A DNA stretch of 21,240 bases from Bacteriovoracaceae bacterium UBA2428 (GTDB lineage Bacteria > Bdellovibrionota > UBA2428). The translations under genes and the position numbers were made by a program. The stretch lies in the NCBI GenBank assembly GCA_002343545.1, contig DDRA01000164.1, positions 1 to 21,240 of the forward strand. The letters are read 5' to 3'. The notes beneath the pieces were generated by a model. That model saw only the letters and a list, made by a program, of their open reading frames with translations, was not told the DNA's origin and searched no databases. Of the stretch, positions 13,915-20,620 are shown piece by piece (position 1 is the stretch's first letter; each line of letters opens with the position of its first letter).

Positions 13915-15210
13915 ATGAGGTGGAACGCGGGCCGGGCCGGATTATTGACGCTTGCGGGCGTCCTGGCTTGCGCGGGGCCGCGCGCGCAGGCGGCCCCGAC
14001 GGGCTCCGACCTCCCTTGGGGCTCTTACCCGACGCTCACCGAAGGCGAGGGCGAGCGCAAGGTCGAGGATTTGCGGGTCGAGCTGCGCGACCTCGGTTCC
14101 CGGGTCGAGACGACGGTTCGCCGGCTCGCTTCGCGCCGCAACCTGAGTTGCTTCGGGGGGCCCTGCCTGCTGCAGGCCTTCCCGCTCGTTTACACGAAGC
14201 CCCGCTCCGGATTCTGGGGCGGCTTTCGCGCCAACCTGACGCGCCTCTCCGACCGCGAGGACGAGCCCGCCTTCCAGAGCTTCCTGCATTTCGCGCGGTC
14301 GGACACGCGAGAGTACCAGTCGAGCTTCGGCACGGACTTCCCGCGCATCTTTTGGCTGCCCTTCGACCCGCGCTGGAAGTTCCAGTTCTTCACGAGTTAC
14401 ACGACGGAGACCCGCTACTACGGCAGCGGCCCCCTCGCCGTGACGATCGGCAGTCGCCCCGACGTGGATTTCCGCTACGCCCTTCGCGAGTACGGCTTCC
14501 AGACCTCGTTGCTGCTGCGGACTTTCCGCCTGGACGCGCAGGCGGCGAACCTCTTCGCCTCTTTCTCGACGATCCATCACTTGCCCGCCGCGCTCGCGCC
14601 CGAGTCGAAGCTGTTCGAGGACGCGCCGGTCGGGATCGGCGGCGGTTGGTCGTCGCGCGTCGGTCTCGGGCTCCAGATCGATACGCGCGACAACGCCTTC
14701 CTTCCCAAGAAGGGTTGGTCCTTCGAAGTTTCGGGCGAGGTCGCCGGCGAGCCGCTCGGAAACTTCGCCTACCAACGTCTCACGATGACCGATCGCCGCT
14801 ACATCGGAAACGAGCGCTTCACCCTCGCGAATCGCCTGACCGTCGACGCCTTCGTCGGCGACCCGCCGTTCTGGGAACTCACGAGCGTCGGCGGGCTCGA
14901 TCCGATCCGCGACGTCTCGTACTCGCGTATCCTGCGCGGCTACGCGCGCGGCCGTTTTCACGAGAAGCTCAAGTTCCTGGAGTCGGCGGAGTTCCGTTGG
15001 CGTTTGCGGGATACGAAATTTTTCGGGCTCAACTGCGAAATCACCTGGATCCCCGTCGGCCTGGACGTCGGGCGCCTGGGCGACCAGACGGCCTTCTCGG
15101 GCAGCACGGGCGCCCTGCTCGTTTTCAACAAAAGTTTTCCCGTCGTGGTCTTCGCTTCGCGGTCCCTGGAAGGGAGCTCCTTCCATCTGCAATTCGAAAT
15201 GTCCTACTAA
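13915..15210 (+). CDS. Omp85/BamA-TamA-type outer-membrane barrel without POTRA domains
   Basis: The 431-residue protein has a signal peptide (about 1-26, ending RAQA), a short charged helical segment (about 40-75) with a CFGGPC pair, and then a beta barrel to the terminal Tyr. It shows Omp85 surface-antigen landmarks: GLGLQIDTRDNAFLPKKGWSF at about 252-272 and an RGY...GRF loop motif near 341-347, followed by strands such as FLESAEFRWRLRD. There is no room for POTRA repeats, unlike BamA or TamA. Such short barrels are known in several proteobacteria, but their cargo is mostly unknown. Being divergent from mlaEFD suggests a role in lipid movement at the outer membrane. The start at 13915 follows from the -10 position. 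The downstream LolC/E-like gene lies 39 nt away on the same strand. Confidence 0.75.
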   Translation: MRWNAGRAGLLTLAGVLACAGPRAQAAPTGSDLPWGSYPTLTEGEGERKVEDLRVELRDLGSRVETTVRRLASRRNLSCFGGPCLLQAFPLVYTKPRSGFWGGFRANLTRLSDREDEPAFQSFLHFARSDTREYQSSFGTDFPRIFWLPFDPRWKFQFFTSYTTETRYYGSGPLAVTIGSRPDVDFRYALREYGFQTSLLLRTFRLDAQAANLFASFSTIHHLPAALAPESKLFEDAPVGIGGGWSSRVGLGLQIDTRDNAFLPKKGWSFEVSGEVAGEPLGNFAYQRLTMTDRRYIGNERFTLANRLTVDAFVGDPPFWELTSVGGLDPIRDVSYSRILRGYARGRFHEKLKFLESAEFRWRLRDTKFFGLNCEITWIPVGLDVGRLGDQTAFSGSTGALLVFNKSFPVVVFASRSLEGSSFHLQFEMSY

Positions 15211-15213
15211 CGC

Positions 15214-15242
15214 CTGACGTCCCGCGCCCGCGATGCTAGCTT
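15214..15242 (+). promoter_or_regulatory. Putative promoter of the LolC/E-like gene
   Basis: CTGACG (15214-15219, four of six matches to TTGACA), a 17-nt spacer, and TAGCTT (15237-15242, three of six) preceded by TG at 15234-15235. The -10 ends 7 nt before ATG 15250, where there is no Shine-Dalgarno. The match is moderate; the gene may also be read through from the Omp85 gene. Confidence 0.4.
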
Positions 15243-15249
15243 GTCCGGC

Positions 15250-16401
15250 ATGTCGAAGTTGGGGCTGCCGGGCTGGGCCTGGTCCTTGTTGCTGAAGCAC
15301 GTGAGCGGTCGCCACTCGCGCGCGTCGGTCAAGGTCATGAACCTCTTCGCGTTCCTCGGCCTCTTCATCGGCTCGATGGCTTGGATCTCGGTCGCGGCCA
15401 TCATGGAAGGCCTGCAGGGAGACATCCGCACCCGTGCCCTCGCCGAGAAGCCGCATCTCCTGTGGGAGGGCACTCCCCGCGCGGGGCTCGGTCGTTCCGT
15501 CGACGAACTCGACGCGGCCTGGCGTCCGCAGGTTTCCTCGATCCGTTACCTCCTGCAGACCGAGGCGCTTCTCGAGGTGCCGACCCTCCAGGGCGGCCGC
15601 GTCGTCGGCTCGGGCGTCGTCCTTCAGGGCGTCGATCGCCACCCGCCGCGCGAGTTCTCGGTGGGGCTCGAGCTCGTCGACGCCGTCGGGCTCATTCCCG
15701 GTCAGGTCTACCGCTTCCGGAGCGCGTGGAAGATCGACGCGCCTCCGCTCGAGCTTCCCTTCGAGTCGACTTTCCGCACGGGCGTCTACGAGCTCGACCG
15801 CGGGCTCGTGCGCATCGCCCGCTCGGACCTCGAGACTTGGCTCGGGCTCCCCGGCGCGGTCTCGCGCGTCGAGATCAAGGTCGAGGACCCCGATCGCGTC
15901 GAGGCCTTGCGGGCGCCGCTCGCGGCGTTCCTCGGGGTCGAGCTCAAGACCTGGCGCGAGACCGACGCGGCCCTTTGGTATTCGCTACGGCTCGAGAAGA
16001 TCCTCATGAACATCGCCGTGTTCTTTATCGTCGTGCTCGCTTCGATCGCGGTGCACCTCGCGCTCGCCGTGCGCGTCGCCGAGAAGAGTCGCGAGATCGC
16101 GCTCCTGCGCGGCCTCGGCGCGCGGGTCGAGGGACTCGGTCGCCTTTACCTTTTCGAGGGGGCTTTCTTCGGCGTGGCGGGGGGCGGCCTGGGCTGCCTC
16201 GCGGCCTATTTCTTCTGCCGCTTCGTGAGCGGCTCCTACCGCTTGCCGGACTTCTATTACATGACGGAAGTGCCCGTCGCGTGGAGTCCGCTGCGGGCCG
16301 CGCTCATCGTCGCGGTGACGATCCTCGTCGCGCTCGCGGCGTCGTGGGTTCCCGCGCGCCGGGTCCTGCGCGTCGAGATCAGCCAGGGCCTGCGCTCCTA
16401 A
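15250..16401 (+). CDS. LolC/LolE-like lipoprotein-releasing ABC permease
   Basis: The 383-residue protein has the FtsX/MacB-type permease layout: one N-terminal membrane segment (about 29-52) with VKVMNLFAFLGLFIGSMAW and the following IMEGLQGDI, a periplasmic domain (about 60-250), and three C-terminal segments (about 254-276, 302-325, 347-368). The conserved cytoplasmic loop reads REIALLRGLGAR (about 283-294), and PARRVLRVEISQGLR closes the protein, as in LolC/LolE. The family extracts lipoproteins from the inner membrane for transfer to LolA. No LolD ATPase or LolA lies within the window, so the partner must be elsewhere or the protein acts differently. ATG 15250 gives a normal start; TTG 15241 is an alternative. 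It ends 4 nt from a convergent gene. Confidence 0.8.
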   Translation: MSKLGLPGWAWSLLLKHVSGRHSRASVKVMNLFAFLGLFIGSMAWISVAAIMEGLQGDIRTRALAEKPHLLWEGTPRAGLGRSVDELDAAWRPQVSSIRYLLQTEALLEVPTLQGGRVVGSGVVLQGVDRHPPREFSVGLELVDAVGLIPGQVYRFRSAWKIDAPPLELPFESTFRTGVYELDRGLVRIARSDLETWLGLPGAVSRVEIKVEDPDRVEALRAPLAAFLGVELKTWRETDAALWYSLRLEKILMNIAVFFIVVLASIAVHLALAVRVAEKSREIALLRGLGARVEGLGRLYLFEGAFFGVAGGGLGCLAAYFFCRFVSGSYRLPDFYYMTEVPVAWSPLRAALIVAVTILVALAASWVPARRVLRVEISQGLRS

Positions 16402-16405
16402 AACT

Positions 16406-17182
16406 TCAACGGCAGCCGTAGACTTGCTCGGCCGTGCGGCAGAGCGAAGCCTGGACGGAAGGCATCGCCCAAAGGCGTTGCGCGATGGCGGCGCCTTCGA
16501 TGCCGAAGCTGGCCTTGCGGGGATTCTGGCGGAGTTCGGCGAGGCTGTAACGGTGGTTCTCCATGTTCGAAGCGTTCATGAAGAGGACGAGGCGTCCCTG
16601 CGGATCCATCGCGGGCGAGTTGCTGTTGCCGCGAAGGTTCGAGACCCCCACGCTCCACGTGCTTTGAAAGGTGTAGGCGCCGACTTTGTCGTCGTTCGAA
16701 GTGTTGATCCCGAGGTAGGCCAAGACGGGGCCTTCCGAGGCGCGGATGCTCGTGGCGCCCGCCGGGTGTCCGACCGCGCGGAGCCTTTGGTTCACGGTCG
16801 GTCGCGCGAGGGCGATCGGAACGAAGTTCGCGGCGAGCTTCGAGTTTGGCTTAAAGGCGTCGAGCCGCGATACGCAGAAGTCGAGGGCGCCGTTGCAGGC
16901 GAGCAGGGTCATGTCGCTCCAGCCGAAGCCCGCGAGGCGGCCCTTGTCGACGCAGTTTTGTCGGGAGTGCTGGGCCCAGAGGATCAAGCCGTGGCCGATG
17001 TGCACGCCCGTGCCGACGCTCGCGTTTCCGGTGTCCGTGCGGCAATAGACGGCTTGGATCGCGGCCTTTTCGCGCTCGCTGACTTGCTTGGTGAAAGGCG
17101 CGTCGAGGATTTCCCCGGCGGGCGCCGCTTGCGAGACGATGAGACCGACGAAGAACGTGAGACCCGTCCGCTTATTCCGCAT
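16406..17182 (-). CDS. Trypsin-like (S1) serine protease, exported
   Basis: The 258-residue protein has a signal peptide (about 1-22, ending QAAPA) and a trypsin-fold domain. The presumed triad is His72 (in WAQHS, normally AAHC), Asp101 (GALDFCVSRLD) and Ser187 (RGNSNSPAMDPQGRLVLF). The usual GDSGGP is GNSNSP: Gly185 and Ser187 of the oxyanion hole and nucleophile are kept, while both following Gly are changed. Several cysteines (Cys47, 77, 96, 103 and a C-terminal pair) may form disulfides. This pattern fits periplasmic V8/Glu-C-like or poorly characterised S1 proteases. Activity is likely but unproven. ATG 17182 is chosen over a farther start because of the signal peptide and the promoter position. 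It converges with the LolC/E-like gene with 4 nt between stops. Confidence 0.7.
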   Translation of the reverse strand: MRNKRTGLTFFVGLIVSQAAPAGEILDAPFTKQVSEREKAAIQAVYCRTDTGNASVGTGVHIGHGLILWAQHSRQNCVDKGRLAGFGWSDMTLLACNGALDFCVSRLDAFKPNSKLAANFVPIALARPTVNQRLRAVGHPAGATSIRASEGPVLAYLGINTSNDDKVGAYTFQSTWSVGVSNLRGNSNSPAMDPQGRLVLFMNASNMENHRYSLAELRQNPRKASFGIEGAAIAQRLWAMPSVQASLCRTAEQVYGCR

Positions 17183-17189
17183 ACCCAGG

Positions 17190-17218
17190 GTCCTAGTCGA
17201 AATAACGCACTGTGTCAA
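17190..17218 (-). promoter_or_regulatory. Putative promoter of the S1 protease gene
   Basis: On the minus strand a perfect TTGACA (17213-17218) is followed by a 17-nt spacer and TAGGAC (17190-17195, three of six). The -10 ends 7 nt before ATG 17182. The -35 is strong and the -10 weak. Confidence 0.45.
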
Positions 17219-17337
17219 CGCGATTCGGTGCCGCCCGAGGGCCGAGCTTCGAGCTTAGATTCGGGGCCCCGGGTCAATTTCCCGCCGCGTTTGCGCCATT
17301 GCTTGAGCTCCGAAACGGCCGTTAGACTATTGGAGAC

Positions 17338-18327
17338 ATGCGTAAAATATGGGGAATGCTCGCGCTAGGGGCCCTTTGTGGGACTTTGGCCCATGCTCAG
17401 GAGGCGGCCCCGCCTTTGGTGCCTTTCTATATCGTCGTCGAGAAGCAGACGAACCGCTTGACGCTGCGGAGCTTCGAGTCCCCGTCGCGCGTCCTACGGA
17501 CCTTCCATTCGATCACGGGCGCCGTCTTGGGCGACAAGCAGATCGAGGGGGATCGTCGGACGCCCGAGGGCATCTACTTCGTCACGCGCGAGATTCCGCG
17601 CCCGCGCCTGCAGAAACTCCACGGCGCGGCGGCCTTCGAACTCGACTACCCGAACATCGTCGACCGGCTCGCGAAGAAAACGGGCTCCGGCATCTGGATC
17701 CACGGCGTCGACAACGAAAAACGTCTCGAGAAGCGCTTCGATACGCTCGGTTGCGTCGCGCTCGGGAACGCGGACGTCGTCGAGCTCGGCAAGATGTTCC
17801 AGTGGAAGCGCACGCCCGTGCTCGTGGTCGACACCGAAGTTCCGGAGCAGCTGGGCCTCGAGTCGCCGGAGGGGCCGATCGGCCGCCGCGTCCAGGCCTG
17901 GGCCCAAGCCTGGTCGGCGAAGGACCAAGACGCCTATATCTCTTTCTACGGGGATCGTTTCTCGTCCAAGGGCATGGACCGCGCCGCTTGGGACAAGTAC
18001 AAGCGTCGCCTCGCGAAGAATTACGCCAAGATCGACGTGAAAATCGAGAACCTGCGCGTGCTCCGTCACCCCAAGTATTCCGTGACGCTCTTCGATCAGT
18101 TCTACGAAAGCGACCGCTACCGTGCGCAGTCCTCGAAGGTTCTCTATTGGGACGGCAACGGACCCGACGCGCGCATCGCGGCCGAGATCGTGGCGGGCGA
18201 GATCGCCGGACCGATCGAACTCGAGGAGCAACGCGCGCTTCCCGCCCCAGCTTCGAAAGAGCCCGAAGAGGGAGAAGAGGGCGCGCGCATCTCGACCTCG
18301 CCCTCGACCGCCTCGATGGGCGGCTAG
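17338..18327 (+). CDS. L,D-transpeptidase, Csd6-type, with NTF2-like C-terminal domain
   Basis: The 329-residue protein has a signal peptide (about 1-20, ending AHA) and a YkuD catalytic domain (about 28-168). Visible motifs are the GDRRTPEGIYFV strand, WIHGVD with His122, and DTLGCVAL with the nucleophile Cys139. The Arg that often follows Cys (GCIR) is absent, as in some YafK/Csd6-like enzymes. A second domain (about 180-295) starts VQAWAQAWSAKDQDAYISFYG and resembles the NTF2/SnoaL-like domain fused to Csd6-type enzymes. A charged Pro/Glu tail ends it. These enzymes act in the periplasm, cross-linking or trimming peptidoglycan or anchoring proteins to it, and affect cell shape. ATG 17338 has GGAG 3 nt upstream; TAGACT (17323-17328) is a candidate -10 9 nt before. 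rnpB follows 56 nt downstream. Confidence 0.87.
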   Translation: MRKIWGMLALGALCGTLAHAQEAAPPLVPFYIVVEKQTNRLTLRSFESPSRVLRTFHSITGAVLGDKQIEGDRRTPEGIYFVTREIPRPRLQKLHGAAAFELDYPNIVDRLAKKTGSGIWIHGVDNEKRLEKRFDTLGCVALGNADVVELGKMFQWKRTPVLVVDTEVPEQLGLESPEGPIGRRVQAWAQAWSAKDQDAYISFYGDRFSSKGMDRAAWDKYKRRLAKNYAKIDVKIENLRVLRHPKYSVTLFDQFYESDRYRAQSSKVLYWDGNGPDARIAAEIVAGEIAGPIELEEQRALPAPASKEPEEGEEGARISTSPSTASMGG

Positions 18328-18348
18328 AGCTTCGCGAGTATTTGGGGC

Positions 18349-18377
18349 TTGAGTGGCTCCGTGCGTTTCCTTATCAA
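18349..18377 (+). promoter_or_regulatory. rnpB promoter
   Basis: TTGAGT (18349-18354, four of six), a 17-nt spacer, and TATCAA (18372-18377, four of six) place transcription start near 18384, two bases before the predicted P1 stem of RNase P RNA. The agreement of promoter and stem supports both. Confidence 0.6.
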
Positions 18378-18383
18378 GGCTTC

Positions 18384-18850
18384 AAGCGTGGGCCGGAGGA
18401 CCGCGGACGCTTCCTTTACGGGAAGGATCCGAGGAAAGTCCGGGCTCCGAAGGACACCGTAGGGGTTAACGACCCCCCTGGGAATGGAACGTGGTTGAAT
18501 CGACACGAGGTTGCCTCCGGGCACCAGCCGTGCCGGCTCAGCTGGCACCAAAAACCAGAGGAACAGTGCAACAGAGAGAATGTCCGGGGAATTCGAGCCT
18601 TTGACCGGGAACGGGACGTTGAAGGGGTATCCGCCGGAGTGAAAACAGGCAAACTCTACGGGGAGCAAGATCAAATAGGAGGCGAGGGGCGGTCCGTCCC
18701 GTTTGGAGCCTCGGGTAGATCGCTTGAGCCGCCGGGCAACCGTCGGCCTAGACAAATGGTTCTCTCCGTCGTGCCGTCGTTCGGTCGCCCTCGGTCGATC
18801 GACGAAGTTCGGTACGACGAAGACAAAACCCGGCTTACAGGCCCGCGCGA
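18384..18850 (+). ncRNA. rnpB: RNase P RNA, bacterial type A
   Basis: RNase P RNA, the catalytic subunit that matures tRNA 5' ends. Conserved blocks appear in order: GAGGAAAGTCCGGGCTCC (18431-18448, 5' half of P4), ACAGTGCAACAGAGAG (18563-18578), GGAGCAAGATCAAATAGG (18662-18679), GGGTAGATCGCTTGAGCC (18713-18730), CCTAGACAAATGG, and ACAAAACCCGGCTTA (18823-18837, 3' half of P4). P1 is a 9-bp stem between 18386-18394 and 18840-18848 with one G-U pair. At about 467 nt it is longer than the ~375-nt E. coli RNA; an extra helix (18767-18776 with 18810-18819) accounts for part of this. Ends are estimated from P1 and the promoter. A T5 run (18857-18861) follows. The plsC-like gene overlaps its 3' part in antisense. 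Confidence 0.93.
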
Positions 18851-19576
18851 CCGACCTTTTTCCAAAACCCAGTCCCGAAATCCGTGGACGGAGGCGCGCT
18901 GAGCGGCGCGATCCTCCACGGCTTCGAGGCGTGCCGAGCGCACGCGCACGAGCGTCCGCTTCCCCTTCAGGAAATTCCACAGGTGACTCGCGAAGTCGTC
19001 GTCGCCGAGCCACGCGCAGCGGGCGGGATCGTCGTATTCGAGAAAGAGCGCTTCGACGGGACGACATTCCATGCGCGCGGCGCGGAAGGCGCCCGCGAAG
19101 AGCGAGGCCTCGCCGCGCACGGGGCCCGTGAGCGAGGTCGTCCCTTCGGGAAAAACGACGACGCTCAAGCCGGCCTGAAGGCGGCGCGAGATCTCGAGGA
19201 TCGCGCGGGCCCGGCTCCAAAGGTCGTCGCGGTCCACGAAGACGACCCCCGCGCGGCGGGCGATCCTGCCGATGATCGGCCAACGGGCGACCTCGGATTT
19301 GGCGAGGAAGAGGCAGGGACCGCGCGCGAGGTGCACGGGGATGTCGAGGTAGCTCACGTGGTTCGACACGAGCACGCGCGGAGTCCCGAAGCCGGGCGCG
19401 CGGGGCTCCGCGACGCGAATGCCGAAGCTCCGGAGGACGATGCGCGCCCAAAGGTGCAAGAGTCGCGCGCCGACCCGCCAGCGGTCTTCCTCGCGCGCCA
19501 GAACGCCGATGGGGAGCATCGCGAACCCGACGATGAAGAGCGAAACGGCGAAGCCCGCCACGCGAATCTCTCGCAT
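18671..19576 (-). CDS. plsC: PlsC-type 1-acylglycerol-3-phosphate acyltransferase
   Basis: The 301-residue protein is an acyltransferase of the PlsC/LPLAT family, which adds a second acyl chain to lysophosphatidic acid or related lipids at the inner membrane. Membrane-associated helices occupy about 5-27. Motif I is NHVSYLD (72-78, catalytic His73/Asp78), motif II lies around VVFVDRDD (111-118), motif III is VFPEGTTS (141-148) and motif IV is near VEALFLEY (174-181). The family domain ends near residue 240 (HGFRDWVLEKG). Residues about 243-301 are encoded antisense to rnpB and have no family resemblance. Start ATG 19576 lacks a Shine-Dalgarno; TAAGCT 7 nt upstream is a possible -10. It lies 73 nt after the lipoprotein gene on the same strand. 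The true stop could differ if the assembly contains a frameshift. Confidence 0.85.
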   Translation of the reverse strand: MREIRVAGFAVSLFIVGFAMLPIGVLAREEDRWRVGARLLHLWARIVLRSFGIRVAEPRAPGFGTPRVLVSNHVSYLDIPVHLARGPCLFLAKSEVARWPIIGRIARRAGVVFVDRDDLWSRARAILEISRRLQAGLSVVVFPEGTTSLTGPVRGEASLFAGAFRAARMECRPVEALFLEYDDPARCAWLGDDDFASHLWNFLKGKRTLVRVRSARLEAVEDRAAQRASVHGFRDWVLEKGRSRGPVSRVLSSSYRTSSIDRGRPNDGTTERTICLGRRLPGGSSDLPEAPNGTDRPSPPI

Positions 19577-19649
19577 GGCGGGCAGCTTAAAGTCGGCGGT
19601 CGCTCGCGGCCAGGGACTGACGAGGTCGTGACCGAGAACTGGCGCGGCC

Positions 19650-20507
19650 TTACGGTTTGCGGACCAGCCAGAGTTGCTGGCCGAGGGCGCGCTCGAGATG
19701 CGGGAGACGAAGATCGTCGCCTTCGCAGTAGAGGCGCTTGAGACGCAGCGGCGAAGCCGCGTCGCTGTAGTTCGGGTCCGTGATTTCGAGCGGGATGCCG
19801 TCCTGCATCGAGGGATGCTCGGCGTCGGGCGAATCCGTCAACGGGCCGAACTCGTAGGTCACCCGCGTGACGATCTTGTCGTTCCCTTCGGCCGTCGCGC
19901 GCGCGGAGGCGCCCAGGCGGTACTCGGCCGCCGGAACGGCGAGCGGCGGCAACACGCGGGCGGCTTCGTCGTTCCGCTCGTTCGCGAGCGCGGCGCTGCC
20001 GGTGATCTCGGCGACGCAAAAGCGTTTCGGCTTCGCGGCGGGTTGTGCGTCGAAGGCGCCGAGGAATTCCTTGAAGACGAGTTGGGCGTCGCCGATCGCC
20101 TTGAGCGTGAGGGCGCCGCCTTCGAGCGTGAAGCGATTCGCATTCTCGGCTTCCAGAGCGCTGAGCGGGAGGGCCGCGTCCGAAAGCGTCCAGGGCCGTT
20201 CCGCTTTCACTTCGAAGCGGAACTCGAGCGGAATCACGGGGCCCGTGGGGGCCTCGGCTTGCTCCGATCCGGCGTCCGCTTGCTTGGCCTTGGCCGCTTC
20301 GCTCGAAGCGCCGGCTTCGTACGGCGAAAGGGACGGCTCGACGGCGCCGAGAGGGGCCGCGTGCGTCGACGGTGGCGTGGCCAAGGCCGAAGCCGGGGAG
20401 TTTGGCCGCGCGGGCGCGTTGGCGGCGGGCACGATCGCACGGTTGTCGCAGGCGCCGAGCAAAGTGGCGGCTCCGAGGGTGAGAATCGAAATTCTCGAGT
20501 TTTTCAT
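19650..20507 (-). CDS. Lipoprotein of unknown function
   Basis: The 285-residue product has a lipoprotein signal peptide (MKNSRISILTLGAATLLGAC, lipobox LLGA-C20). A low-complexity Ala/Pro/Ser tether follows (about 21-90), and then a globular domain (about 95-285) with mixed strands and helices, e.g. IPLEFRFEVKAERPWTLSD, FTLEGGALTLKAIGDAQ and TRVTYEFGPLTDS. Two cysteines (RFCVAE, LYCEGD) could form a disulfide. No family is recognised. Asp at +2 (CDN) is an inner-membrane retention signal in E. coli, but sorting rules differ between phyla. The start is ATG 20507, with AGGTG 4-5 nt upstream. It is followed by the plsC-like gene 73 nt downstream on the same strand, so an operon is possible. It is divergent from the lipoprotein gene at 20621. 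Confidence 0.7.
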   Translation of the reverse strand: MKNSRISILTLGAATLLGACDNRAIVPAANAPARPNSPASALATPPSTHAAPLGAVEPSLSPYEAGASSEAAKAKQADAGSEQAEAPTGPVIPLEFRFEVKAERPWTLSDAALPLSALEAENANRFTLEGGALTLKAIGDAQLVFKEFLGAFDAQPAAKPKRFCVAEITGSAALANERNDEAARVLPPLAVPAAEYRLGASARATAEGNDKIVTRVTYEFGPLTDSPDAEHPSMQDGIPLEITDPNYSDAASPLRLKRLYCEGDDLRLPHLERALGQQLWLVRKP

Positions 20508-20620
20508 GCCCACCTTTATGCTCCCGCCGTGAGGGCCCCGGCGAGCGCAAAGGTCGGCCGGCCTGTCCAAGATTTCGACGCTCCTTCAAGCCCCGAAGGA
20601 TTTCCGCCGAAGAAGGTGAC

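Noticed and set aside
13942..15642. 566-codon minus-strand open frame opposite the Omp85 and LolC/E genes
   Set aside because: It spans two recognisable plus-strand genes, has no domain resemblance, and shows Arg/Ala/Glu-rich shadow composition.
18324..19451. 375-codon minus-strand frame covering rnpB and plsC
   Set aside because: Its C-terminal half is the complement of conserved RNase P RNA and its N-terminal half is out of frame with the PlsC motifs.
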